Assembly (NCBI GenBank): GCA_013140575.1
Contig: JABFSN010000022.1
Location: 1-49,544, forward strand
DNA: 49,544 nucleotides
Source: Phycisphaerales bacterium
GTDB lineage: Bacteria > Planctomycetota > Phycisphaerae > UBA1845
Direction of reading: 5' to 3'
How positions within the stretch are numbered: position 1 is the first letter of the stretch; every line of letters starts with the position of its first letter. Below are positions 19,077 through 26,900 of this stretch, piece after piece. Position numbers and translations under genes: made by a program. A model generated the notes under the pieces. The model was not told where the DNA came from. It worked only from the letters and a program-made list of their open reading frames with translations, and did no database searches.

Positions 19077-19103
19077 TAACTCGTTGATTTATAAGCAGTT
19101 ATG
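19077..19103. repeat. 27-base dyad motif, copy 1
   Basis: Begins TAACTCGTTGATTT and ends ATAAGCAGTTATG. It shares length, ends (TAAC...GTTATG) and a central TTTAYAA-like core with 19195-19221 and 43771-43797. It resembles a tyrosine-recombinase core site (inverted arms around a short spacer), but no integrase gene is in the window. Confidence 0.5.
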
Positions 19104-19194
19104 CTGATGGCCGGGATCAGTGCGTCGTAGTGGATGTGCAGGCTTGTTGCTAAAACGCAACAGGCAATCGGCCAGGCGCGACGCTGAAAGTTCA

Positions 19195-19221
19195 TAACTC
19201 GTTTGTCTACAAACGGTTATG
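19195..19221. repeat. 27-base dyad motif, copy 2, nearly perfect inverted repeat
   Basis: Arms GTTCATAACTCGTTTGT (from 19190) and ACAAACGGTTATGAAC (to 19224) pair with one unmatched base. It is 118 bases after copy 1 and 94 bases before the end of the intact hicA gene. Confidence 0.6.
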
Positions 19222-19314
19222 AACAGATGTGGGGCTAGCGACTCGATTCAACACCCGCGAACCGGGACTCAGCAAAACACCTTTCCCCATCAATGGGCAC
19301 GGCGGTTTATGGCG

Positions 19315-19539
19315 TTACGTGGTCCGTTCGTTTTCCGGAATCTCGGCACCTTTGAAAATGCTCCGAAGCGTTCCGATGGGGAGCGTTCGACCGCGGTGAT
19401 CGGGCACAATGACCTGCAGCCCGCGCGATTCATGCCGCCATTTTCGGTGTGACCCTTTCTGCGAAACCAACACGAAACCGTGACGGCGAAGCAATTCCTC
19501 CGTTTCGCGTGCCGTCATCCGACGGAGACGACCCCCCAT
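19315..19539 (-). CDS. hicA: HicA toxin (mRNA interferase)
   Basis: 74 residues with a double-stranded-RNA-binding-like fold. Family features: TARETEELLRRHGFVLVSQK, the catalytic His in GSHRKWRH, and the C-terminal block LQVIVPDHRGRTLPIGTLRS with SIFKGAEI. HicA cleaves mRNA when not held by HicB. Its ATG overlaps the HicB stop by one base (TGATG), so the pair is translationally coupled. Complete, unlike the decayed hicA at 3411-3506. Confidence 0.9.
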   Translation of the reverse strand: MGGRLRRMTARETEELLRRHGFVLVSQKGSHRKWRHESRGLQVIVPDHRGRTLPIGTLRSIFKGAEIPENERTT

Positions 19540-19739
19540 CAGACCACGATCTCCCGCGTGACGGCGCCCGGGTCAAGGTTGATCGCATCCGGTTGAAGGT
19601 AAAGCTCAATCGCCTCGCGGATGTTGGTCAGGGCTTCCGCCTCGGTCACGCCTGCGGACGTGCATCCCGGCAATTCAGGGCACCAAGCCGCCCAATCACC
19701 GGTTTCCACATCCTGTTCGAGTATGACCCGCCACTTCAT
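19539..19739 (-). CDS. hicB: HicB antitoxin
   Basis: 66 residues from ATG 19739; a TTG nine codons upstream is possible. The HicB partial RNase-H-like domain is seen as WRVILEQDVETGDWAAWCPE, LPGCTSAGVTEAEALTNIRE and AIELYL. It has no separate DNA-binding domain, so autoregulation would need another factor or the complex itself. It is first in the pair, the usual hicBA order for this short type. Confidence 0.9.
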   Translation of the reverse strand: MKWRVILEQDVETGDWAAWCPELPGCTSAGVTEAEALTNIREAIELYLQPDAINLDPGAVTREIVV

Positions 19740-19984
19740 GACTGACTCGCGTGTGATCGAACCCAAAAACCGCGCGAGGCCACTCCCAATGGACTCATTG
19801 GCACTCCTTTCGCGTAGATCGGCATCCTTACCTTAATCGTACGTCGTTGCCGAACGGCGTTCAAGGGACATCCGGTCCACGGGGCGTTGTCGAGCCTGCC
19901 TCGTCACCGCCATGGTCGGGGACGGCGACGTTCACCGTGTCGGGGTGGATAACACCGGTCCGGAGCGGTTAAGATTCGCACGCG

Positions 19985-20875
19985 ATGGACGAGCCTACCG
20001 ACTCCCGATCACGTTCCCGACGGCTCCGCGAGTTGATTTCGCGGGGCACGGTCGCGCTTCCCGGCGCGATCAACGCGCTTTCCGCGCGGTTGATTGAGCG
20101 CGAGGGATTCGACGCCCTGTATCTGTCCGGCGCCGTGCTGGCCAACAGCGTCGGCGGCGTGCCCGACGTCGGTCTAATGACGTTGACCGAGGCGCGGCAG
20201 CACGCGGCCGCGGTCGCGAACGTCACGACGATTCCGATCATCATGGACGCCGACACCGGCTACGGCGGTCCGGACAACGCGGCACGTACTGTCCGCGAAC
20301 TCGAATCGGCCGGTGTCAGCGGCATTCATCTGGAAGATCAGGAATTCCCCAAACGCTGCGGCCACTTGGAAGGCAAGCGGCTGGTTCCGATGGACGAAAT
20401 GTGCGAGAAGATCGCGGCAGCCGTGGCCGCGAAGTCGTGTCGCGAATTCCTGGTGATCGCGCGGACCGACGCCCGCGGCGTGACCGGCTACGATGACGCG
20501 GTCGCCCGGGCCCACCACTACCTGCAGGCCGGCGCAGATGCGCTATTTCCGGAGGCCCTCTCGACGGCAGAAGAATTCGCCCGTTTCGCCCGCGACGTCA
20601 AAACGGTTCTACTGGCCAACATGACTGAATTCGGCAAGACGCCTTATCTGTCCGTGGATCAATTCGCCGCGATGGGCTACAAACTGGTCATCTTTCCGGT
20701 TACGCTGCAGCGCGCGGCGATGAAGGCCGTGCAGGACGTGTTGCGGACCATCCGGCGGGACGGGACGCAGCGCGGCTGCCTGGCGCGTATGCAGACACGC
20801 GACGAACTGTACGATCTATTGGAATATGATGTGACGACGCCGACGGATCAGCAGTCCGACCGCGGAGGCGCGTAA
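19985..20875 (+). CDS. prpB: Methylisocitrate lyase / PEP mutase family enzyme
   Basis: 296 residues. Methylisocitrate lyase splits 2-methylisocitrate into pyruvate and succinate, the last step of the methylcitrate cycle for propionate. Mg2+-binding MDADTGYGG (Asp88, Asp90) and the active-site loop PKRCGHLEGKRLVP (Cys125) match PrpB. Other blocks: ALPGAINALSARLIEREGFD, GIHLEDQEFP, LVIARTDARGVTGYDDAV, and LFPEALS. Isocitrate lyase-like or phosphonate-acting members share this fold, but KRCGH plus the citrate synthase neighbour favour PrpB. The next gene starts on the last base of its TAA, so the two form an operon. Start ATG 19985. Confidence 0.9.
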   Translation: MDEPTDSRSRSRRLRELISRGTVALPGAINALSARLIEREGFDALYLSGAVLANSVGGVPDVGLMTLTEARQHAAAVANVTTIPIIMDADTGYGGPDNAARTVRELESAGVSGIHLEDQEFPKRCGHLEGKRLVPMDEMCEKIAAAVAAKSCREFLVIARTDARGVTGYDDAVARAHHYLQAGADALFPEALSTAEEFARFARDVKTVLLANMTEFGKTPYLSVDQFAAMGYKLVIFPVTLQRAAMKAVQDVLRTIRRDGTQRGCLARMQTRDELYDLLEYDVTTPTDQQSDRGGA

Positions 20876-21993
20876 TGACCGACGCAATCTACAAACCCGG
20901 GCTGGAAGGAGTGATCGCCGGTGAAACCGCGGTGGCCGAGGTCGATCAGACCACACTTCGCTATCGGGGCTACGCGATCGGCGAGCTGGCCGAGAAGACG
21001 TCGTTCGAGGAGGTCGCGCATTTGTTGTTGTACGGCGACCTGCCCAAATCGGCGCAACTGAATCAGTTCAAGACGGCGTTGACCCAGTTGCGGCCATTGC
21101 CGACTCAACTCGTGCAGACCCTGCGTCTCATCCCCGCCGACGTGCCCATGATGGACGTGCTGCGGACGGCGGTTTCGCTGGCCGGCCATTTCGATCCGGT
21201 CACCGGGGATTCGCCGGACGATCTGCGGCGGCGGGCGGTGTGGCTGACGGCGCTGGTGGCGGGGGTGGTGGCGGTCCGGTTCCGACTGTTGAACCGCAAG
21301 GAGCCGCTCGAACCGAAACCCGGTCTGTCGCACGCCGCGCAACTGCTGTACCAAAGTCTCGGCGAGGATCCCGACCCCACGGCCGCACGCCTGCTCGATC
21401 TGACGCTGACGCTGTACGCCGAGCACGAATACAACGCCAGCACGTTCGCCACGCGGATCGTGGCGTCCACGCTGTCCGATATGGTGTCAGGCGTTGTCAC
21501 CGGCATCGGAACGCTGAAGGGTCCGCTGCACGGCGGAGCCAACGAAGCCTCCATGGCCATGCTCAAGCAGTTCGATTCGCCCGAACAGGCCCGCAAGTGG
21601 GTGTACGAAAGTTTTGAGAAGAAACGCAAGATCATGGGCTTCGGTCACCGCGTCTACAAGAACGGCGACCACCGGGCGCACCTTTTGGAGGCCGAGCTGC
21701 GCAAACTGGCCGCCCAGAAGGGCCAGCAGAAGTGGATGGACATCTACGACGCGGTCAAGGAGCCGATGGTCAAGGAAAAGGGCATTCATCCCAACGTGGA
21801 CTACCCCTGCGGGTTGACCTATTTCCTGCTCGGGCTGCCCATCGACATGTACACGCCGCTGTTCGTGTGCAGCCGTGTGACGGGTTGGTGCGCGCATTTC
21901 ATCGAGCAGTTCACCAACAACCGCCTGATCCGGCCGTTGAGCCGCTACACCGGTCCCGCGCCGCGAGCGGTCAAACCCATCAGCCAGCGCTGA
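20875..21993 (+). CDS. prpC: 2-methylcitrate synthase / citrate synthase
   Basis: 372 residues, the length of type II-like short citrate synthases and PrpC. It condenses propionyl-CoA (or acetyl-CoA) with oxaloacetate. Catalytic residues are in LKGPLHGGANE (His), MGFGHRVYKNGDHRA (His) and HPNVDYPCG (Asp). N-terminal family text GLEGVIAGETAVAEVDQTTL and YRGYAIGELA is present. Substrate preference cannot be read off directly; the overlapping prpB gene argues for methylcitrate synthase. There is no prpD or acnD in the window, so the dehydratase step must be elsewhere or be done by aconitase. No terminator is evident after it. Confidence 0.93.
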   Translation: MTDAIYKPGLEGVIAGETAVAEVDQTTLRYRGYAIGELAEKTSFEEVAHLLLYGDLPKSAQLNQFKTALTQLRPLPTQLVQTLRLIPADVPMMDVLRTAVSLAGHFDPVTGDSPDDLRRRAVWLTALVAGVVAVRFRLLNRKEPLEPKPGLSHAAQLLYQSLGEDPDPTAARLLDLTLTLYAEHEYNASTFATRIVASTLSDMVSGVVTGIGTLKGPLHGGANEASMAMLKQFDSPEQARKWVYESFEKKRKIMGFGHRVYKNGDHRAHLLEAELRKLAAQKGQQKWMDIYDAVKEPMVKEKGIHPNVDYPCGLTYFLLGLPIDMYTPLFVCSRVTGWCAHFIEQFTNNRLIRPLSRYTGPAPRAVKPISQR

Positions 21994-22010
21994 CGGACAC
22001 AGCCGCATCG

Positions 22011-22043
22011 GTTCACCGCGGAGGCGCAAAGGACGCGGAGAAA
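22011..22043. repeat. TTCACCGCGGAGG...AGGACGCGGAG repeat, copy 1
   Basis: GTTCACCGCGGAGGCGCAAA then GGACGCGGAG. A second copy lies at 42048-42080 upstream of the acyl-CoA synthetase-like gene. It starts 18 bases after the prpC stop. Confidence 0.6.
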
Positions 22044-22045
22044 TG

Positions 22046-22510
22046 CCGGCAGTCAAACGCATCAACTCGCCCACCGGGCACGCGGTGGGCCAACCCGCCG
22101 CCACGCCGAACTGGCGTGCGCGTTCAGCGTCCCTTGGGGACGCTGTGAATGTAGCCCAGCACTTCGTATGTGATTAGCGACGAAAACCGCGATCAGAGCC
22201 GTGGGCGCAAGCCCACGGTTGCATGATTCGCCCGGCAACCCCGCCGATCGCGTCACCGGGCTGGCGTCCCGTGCTCCGAAAACAGGGGCAGACGCTAATC
22301 ACGTACAGCACTTCAGTGCTGGGATGACGGCGCCGCCGGGGAGGCGTAGTCCCGAAGGGACGGCTGAAGCGCCGCGCGGGAATTCAGCCGTCCCTTCGGG
22401 ACTCGGCGCCCTCGGGTCACCGGCGTACCCCGCGTTGAAACGCGGGGCTACATTCAGGCCTGCCTCCGGCAGGCAACCCACGGAGACGCCAAACACGTAC
22501 ACAGAGGCGG
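22046..22510. repeat. Cluster of at least six palindromes after prpC
   Basis: This 465-base gap holds no gene. Hairpins: CAGCGTCC/GGACGCTG (22125-22145), CCGTGGGC/GCCCACGG (22200-22218), AGCACT/AGTGCT (22307-22320), a perfect 20-base stem (22349-22368 with 22383-22402, left arm GTCCCGAAGGGACGGCTGAA), CCCCGCG/CGCGGGG (about 22428-22447) and GCCTGCC/GGCAGGC (22458-22474). The words between them (for example GCTACATTCAGG) are of the interspersed-repeat kind. No T-runs, so not simple terminators. Confidence 0.75.
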
Positions 22511-22530
22511 TGGTCCAATCGGGCTAAACG

Positions 22531-22737
22531 CTAACGAAGAGAAACTTTGAATGGGGTTCGGCTGCGAAGCGAACTGACGTGAAGAATGGAAAACCCCAGG
22601 ATGCGACCCTCTTCATCCACCTTTTCCATTACGCGGGCGTCGGAGGTTTCGCGGAAATAGCCGGGGGCGTCGCGGAAGGTCACCTCCACGAAATCGCCCT
22701 CGGCATCAACCCATATTTTCACGGATTCCGGGGGCAT
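22531..22737 (-). CDS. DUF2283 family small protein
   Basis: 68 residues from ATG 22737, preceded by GGAG at eight bases. DUF2283 layout: VKIWVDAEGDFVEVTFRD, then DARVMEKVDEEGRILGFSIL and a basic tail. Proteins of this family are short, beta-rich and of unknown function; some sit in toxin-antitoxin-like pairs, but no partner gene is present here. It is isolated between two repeat clusters. Confidence 0.75.
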   Translation of the reverse strand: MPPESVKIWVDAEGDFVEVTFRDAPGYFRETSDARVMEKVDEEGRILGFSILHVSSLRSRTPFKVSLR

Positions 22738-22826
22738 AGAACATCTCCGGACTTGAGCGTGCATCCATACGCTCGTTGTTCGCGCGACGCGACTAAATGA
22801 GAACTCACAAAAGGGAAACTGGGTTT

Positions 22827-22946
22827 CGTGCGCCCTCCGGGCGGGAGTTGGACAGGGGCTGTCGTCCAGGGACTGAAGTCCCTGGCTAAAATCGTGCGCC
22901 CTCCGGGCGAAGAAAAACGCGCCATGATGGAATCGGTTTCCCCATT
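22827..22946 (+). repeat. REP-like three-palindrome element, copy D
   Basis: CGCCCTCCGGGCGG, spacer, CCAGGGACTGAAGTCCCTGG, CTAAAATCGT, GCGCCCTCCGGGCGAAG, then the tail TGATGGAATCGGTTTCCCCA that copy A also carries. It ends 12 bases before the stop codon of the GH130 gene. Confidence 0.85.
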
Positions 22947-22958
22947 CTGTGGTTCTAT

Positions 22959-23900
22959 TTAGGCCGTCAGGTAGGCAACGATGTCCGCCAGCCGTGCCGT
23001 GGCGACGGCGACGCAGGTGTCGGCCGCGCCGTAGTAAATTCGCAGCTCGCCGGTGGTCTCGTCGCAGGTGGCGCCGCACGGAAAAACGACGTATCCCACG
23101 TCGCCGAACCGTTCGTATTCCGCCTCCGGTCCGAACAGCCATTCATCGCCGCGACGGATGATCTTCGTCGGGTCGTCCAAATCCAACAACGCCGCACCCA
23201 TGCGATACAGGCATCCCGCGCAGGTCATGCGCACCCCGTGATACAGCACCAGCCACCCGTGGTCGGTGCGGATCGGCGGCGGCGACAGACCGATCTTGCA
23301 GGAATCCCACCACGCGCCGCTCCGCGCCGCCAGCAGCGGCGCGTGGTCGCCCCAGTGCACCATGTCGTCGGAATAGCAGATCCACATGTCCCCTCGACCC
23401 GCTGCGTGCGGCCGATGGATCATCGCCCACCGCCCGCCGATGCGCCGCGGAAAAATGGCCGCGTCCTTGTTTTCGGGCGGCAGCACGATTCCCCGCCGCT
23501 CGAAACGAACAAAATCGCGGGTCATGGCCATGGCCACGCACGGACCGACTTGCGAAGACGCGGTATAGGTAATCACGTATCGATCGATTTCTTTGACGCG
23601 GACGATGCGCGGATCCTCGACGCCCCATGTCTCGTGCGGATGGCGTTGGGGATCTGGGGCCAGCGTGGGGGCCGGGTCGATCTGCCATTGCGTGAAACCG
23701 TCCATGCTTCGGGCGGCCGTCAGATGGGAAATGCCGCGTCGATCCTCGACCCGCACGAGCAGCAACGTCTGGCCGTCGGGCAGAAGGGTGGCCCCGGGGT
23801 TGAACACGGTGTGCGCGGGGTAGGGCCAATCCGCGGAGGACAAGATTGGGTTTCCCGGATAGCGGGTGAACAATTCCTGCGGACCCAGTTCGGGCGGCAT
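22959..23900 (-). CDS. GH130 family glycoside phosphorylase/hydrolase
   Basis: 313 residues from ATG 23900 (GGAGGA upstream). GH130 enzymes act on beta-mannosides, mostly by phosphorolysis to mannose 1-phosphate, with a five-bladed beta-propeller. Visible blocks: RYPGNPILSS, VFNPGATLLPDGQTLLLVRV, THETWGVEDPRIV-like segment (HETWGVEDPRI), DAAIFPRRIGGRWAMIHRP, and the later VLYHGVRM. The general acid Asp in GVEDPRI is present. Substrate (mannobiose type or mannosyl-glucose/GlcNAc) cannot be settled. It follows the fused glycosyltransferase gene by 81 bases on the same strand, so the two probably build and recycle one mannose-containing glycan. Confidence 0.88.
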   Translation of the reverse strand: MPPELGPQELFTRYPGNPILSSADWPYPAHTVFNPGATLLPDGQTLLLVRVEDRRGISHLTAARSMDGFTQWQIDPAPTLAPDPQRHPHETWGVEDPRIVRVKEIDRYVITYTASSQVGPCVAMAMTRDFVRFERRGIVLPPENKDAAIFPRRIGGRWAMIHRPHAAGRGDMWICYSDDMVHWGDHAPLLAARSGAWWDSCKIGLSPPPIRTDHGWLVLYHGVRMTCAGCLYRMGAALLDLDDPTKIIRRGDEWLFGPEAEYERFGDVGYVVFPCGATCDETTGELRIYYGAADTCVAVATARLADIVAYLTA

Positions 23901-23917
23901 CGGGCATTCCTCCGTTC

Positions 23918-23962
23918 GGCGGGCGGTACGCCCGTGCAGACATGGGCTGGAAGCCCATGCCA
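23918..23962. repeat. Two hairpins of the GCCCATGCCAC family
   Basis: GGGCGGTACGCCC (23921-23933) and CATGGGCTGGAAGCCCATG (23941-23959, eight-base arms). It lies between the GH130 and glycosyltransferase genes. Confidence 0.65.
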
Positions 23963-23981
23963 CAACGCATATCGGCGCCTG

Positions 23982-26258
23982 TTACGCCGGCACTTCGGGT
24001 TCGCCGGTTTGCAATTCGTGCATGGTCAGCAGCGAAAGCAACCAGGAAATCAACGACTCCGCGCCCTGGTTCAGATTGACGCCGCCGTTAGTCAGGGCGT
24101 CGTAACAGCCGCGGGATTTGAAATCAATCATCGGCAAACCCAGGTCGTTTTGCCCCAGGTACCAGTCAAAACACCGTCGCATCTCCCGCAGATAGCGCGG
24201 GTCGTTCGACGCGTGATACGCGGCCTTGCACGCCCCGATCAGTGCCGCAACTTCGACCGGCTGCTGGTCCCAGTTGGCCTTGGGTTTGCCCCGCGGCATC
24301 CAACCCTTGCATCCGATCAACGACAACTGACCGTCGTCGCCGGTCTGGACCCTCAACAACCAATCCAACACCCGCAACCCCCGTTGAACCAATGCCGCGT
24401 CGTGGAAGTGTTCGCCGGCCATCAGCAGCGCCTGCGGAACGCGGGCGTTTTCGTAGGTCACCACGTCGGCGAACCACGGCCAATCGTTCGATTCCTGGCC
24501 GTCGAACGCGACCACGACCTGCCGGGCCATTTCGCGCTTGCGCGATTCAACCTGCGATTCGTCGGGGAAGGCCAGCAGGAAATAATGGCAGCCCAGCATC
24601 GCGAACGACAGCGAGCGCACCACCCGACACCGATCGAATCCGGGCAGCGAATCGAGAAACAGATCGCGGCAATGCTGCCGCGAAAGCGGGTCCGGCGGAT
24701 AGGCGGCCAGGTAACCCAGCGCCCACAAAACGCGGCCTTGGGCATCGTCCCCGCCGTCCACGTCGCTCCAGCGGCGGTCGTAGGACATGAAATTGTGAAA
24801 CCGACTGTTGCTGCGCCGCGCGTGATGAACGAACGACAGATAGGTGTGCAGGCACTTCAACACCGCGTCGTCATGAAACAACGCGTAACGCATCGCGGTC
24901 ACGATCAACGCCCGGGACACGTCGTCGATGGAATAGCCGTGGTGCCGGTTGGGCGTCGAGAATGAGGCGTGCTGCGTAATCCCGGTGTCGTCCGTCATGC
25001 GATACAGATGATCGAGCCGCACTTCCGGCAGCGACAGCCGCATCGGCTGGGCGGCCTTGCCCGGCGCCGGCGTCGCGACGGCCGCCCATCGTTCGCAGGC
25101 CTTGTCCAGAATCGCGGCATATTCCAACGCGACGTTGGGCCAGGTCATCATCCGGCCGAATGCGTACGCGCGCCGGCGCATGGTCATGCGTTCGGTCTCG
25201 TCACGCAACAACTCGTCAAGGTGGCGGGCCATGGCCTGGTCGTCGCCGAAATCGACGATTCGCCCGCGGCCTTCAGCCAGGATCTCCTGCGCGTACCAAT
25301 AGGGCGTCGAAACGACCGCGGTCCCGCAGGCCAGCGCGTACGCCAGCGTGCCGGACACGATCTGATTTTCGGAGCGATAGGGGGTGACGTAAATGTCCGT
25401 CGCGCGCAGGTATTCGCACAGGTCTTCCAGCGAGACATACCGGTTATGGAACTGCACGTTGCGCTGAATCCCCAGCGTCAGCGCGTGTTTTTCCAACCCC
25501 AGCCGGTACGATTCGCCGCTCTCGCGTTTGACGGCTGGGTGCGTCGCCCCCAGCACGATGTAGGCCACGTCAGGATGGTCGGGCACCACGCGGGCCAGCG
25601 CGTTGAGCATCATCTCGATGCCCTTGTTGGGATTGATCAACCCGAACGTCAGGATGGTCGGCCGGCCGGCGACCTCGAACCGCTTCTTGAACGGCTCGGT
25701 CGGGCCGAACGGCACGTCGGGTACGCCGTGATGAATCATGCTGACGTGGTCGCCGGAAATGCCGAACACGTCGGCGAGCATGCGTTTGGCCCGCTCGGCC
25801 ATCACCACGATCGCCCCCGCGCGATCGCACAACGCCATCAGCACCCGCCGCTGCCCGGGGTTGGGATCGGCCAGCACCGTGTGCAGCACGGCGATCACCG
25901 GTTTGTGCAGCCGTTGCAGGAGCGCCAGCAGGTAGTCGCCGTCGCTGCCGCCGAAAATGCCGTACTCGTGCTGGACGCAGACGACCTCGAACTTGCTTTG
26001 ATTCAGATAGTCGGCGGCCGCGCGGTAGTCCTCCTTGCTGTGATGGCGGATTTCGAAAACGACCTGCTCGCCGTACTTGTAGCCCTCCTCGACGTCGTTG
26101 ATGGCCACGATGCCCATTTGGCGGCACTTTTCGATGGGCTGCCGGAACAGTTTTTCGGCCATGCCGCTGGAGAGGTCGTGGGTGAACGTGGCGATGCCGC
26201 AGCGCCGCGGCACGTACGACGCGATCATGGCCACCGATCGGGCGTTCGTTCGAGGCAT
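23982..26258 (-). CDS. GT4 glycosyltransferase fused to an alpha/alpha-barrel-like domain
   Basis: 758 residues from ATG 26258 (AAGGTG six bases upstream). Residues about 1-385 are a GT-B fold GT4 enzyme: PRRCGIATFTHDLSSGM at the N-terminus, VVCVQHEYGIFGGSDGDYLL, FGLINPNKGIEMMLNAL, YIVLGATHP, ATDIYVTPYRSENQIVSGTL and the donor-site ALACGTAVVSTPYWYAQEIL. After a linker, residues about 410-755 are all-helical with repeated Trp/Tyr-rich helices: STPNRHHGYSIDDVSRALIV, FMSYDRRWSDVDGGDDAQGR, PWFADVVTYENARVPQALLM, SLIGCKGWMPRGKPKANWDQ, which looks like an (alpha/alpha)6 glycan-active domain. Adjacent to GH130. Substrate unknown; mannose chemistry is inferred from the neighbour. Confidence 0.85.
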   Translation of the reverse strand: MPRTNARSVAMIASYVPRRCGIATFTHDLSSGMAEKLFRQPIEKCRQMGIVAINDVEEGYKYGEQVVFEIRHHSKEDYRAAADYLNQSKFEVVCVQHEYGIFGGSDGDYLLALLQRLHKPVIAVLHTVLADPNPGQRRVLMALCDRAGAIVVMAERAKRMLADVFGISGDHVSMIHHGVPDVPFGPTEPFKKRFEVAGRPTILTFGLINPNKGIEMMLNALARVVPDHPDVAYIVLGATHPAVKRESGESYRLGLEKHALTLGIQRNVQFHNRYVSLEDLCEYLRATDIYVTPYRSENQIVSGTLAYALACGTAVVSTPYWYAQEILAEGRGRIVDFGDDQAMARHLDELLRDETERMTMRRRAYAFGRMMTWPNVALEYAAILDKACERWAAVATPAPGKAAQPMRLSLPEVRLDHLYRMTDDTGITQHASFSTPNRHHGYSIDDVSRALIVTAMRYALFHDDAVLKCLHTYLSFVHHARRSNSRFHNFMSYDRRWSDVDGGDDAQGRVLWALGYLAAYPPDPLSRQHCRDLFLDSLPGFDRCRVVRSLSFAMLGCHYFLLAFPDESQVESRKREMARQVVVAFDGQESNDWPWFADVVTYENARVPQALLMAGEHFHDAALVQRGLRVLDWLLRVQTGDDGQLSLIGCKGWMPRGKPKANWDQQPVEVAALIGACKAAYHASNDPRYLREMRRCFDWYLGQNDLGLPMIDFKSRGCYDALTNGGVNLNQGAESLISWLLSLLTMHELQTGEPEVPA

Positions 26259-26328
26259 GGACGGCACCTTGCGAATCTATCTCAAATCCGCGGCGTTCCT
26301 CATGTCGTTAATGAACACCGGATCGCGC

Positions 26329-26637
26329 CTATCCGGCATAGATCACCTGGCGCGCGGTCAGGATTTCGTGCCGGCGGAATGGGTTCTTGAGGGCACGCTT
26401 CGAGACCAGGTCGACCGGGCGTCCGAACATCGTCGCCAACTCGTCTTGCATGTCCATGTGATCCCACAGGCTCCAGGGTGCGTCGGGGTTGAACCCCACC
26501 AGCACGTCCACGTCGCTGTCGGGGCGGAAGTCGTCGCGCAACACCGACCCGAACAACGCGAACTCGACGATCCGCCATTTGCGGCAGAACTGCGCGACGC
26601 AATTGGCGTCGATCGGTATCCGCGGTTGTGGTTTCAC
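26329..26637 (-). CDS. MNT-type minimal nucleotidyltransferase
   Basis: 102 residues from GTG 26637. The nucleotidyltransferase signature GSVLRDDFRPDSDVDVLVGF has the Gly-Ser and the Asp-x-Asp metal ligands, and PVDLVSKRAL carries the third carboxylate. MNT proteins usually act as antitoxins that AMPylate a HEPN toxin encoded beside them. No HEPN gene is found on either side here, so this one is solitary. Small polymerase-beta-like antitoxins without partner are common, and it could act on a distant HEPN protein. Confidence 0.85.
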   Translation of the reverse strand: MKPQPRIPIDANCVAQFCRKWRIVEFALFGSVLRDDFRPDSDVDVLVGFNPDAPWSLWDHMDMQDELATMFGRPVDLVSKRALKNPFRRHEILTARQVIYAG

Positions 26638-26796
26638 GCGCTTCGGGTCTCCGTCATTGACGACGACAACCCGATCAGTCCGAAAGTCAAGAGCGACGGC
26701 TGCGTCGTCGGAATTCGCTGCATGACGTCATTATCCGGATGCGTCCGGCAGTGTAAAGGAGTGTCGCCGAATCTCGGTTGGGCGGATCGCATCGGC

Positions 26797-26824
26797 TTGC
26801 CGCCGCATGCCATCGGCGTAGAAT
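26797..26824 (+). promoter_or_regulatory. Candidate gyrA promoter
   Basis: TTGCCG (26797-26802) and TAGAAT (26819-26824), spacer 16, 76 bases upstream of the gyrA ATG. It is the best sigma70-like match in the 263-base gap. Confidence 0.4.
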
Positions 26825-26900
26825 CAAGCCCGCGGTGGGAAACGCGGGCAGTTGTCGTTGACCGGCCCAATGCGAAATCGGGTCGTGGGAGCTTGCGGAG

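Noticed and set aside
22046-22510. Rho-independent terminators for prpC
   Set aside because: Several GC-rich hairpins exist but none is followed by a T-run, and their words recur as interspersed repeats.
24969-26390. 473-codon plus-strand open frame
   Set aside because: Antisense to the GT4 fusion gene; no domain seen.
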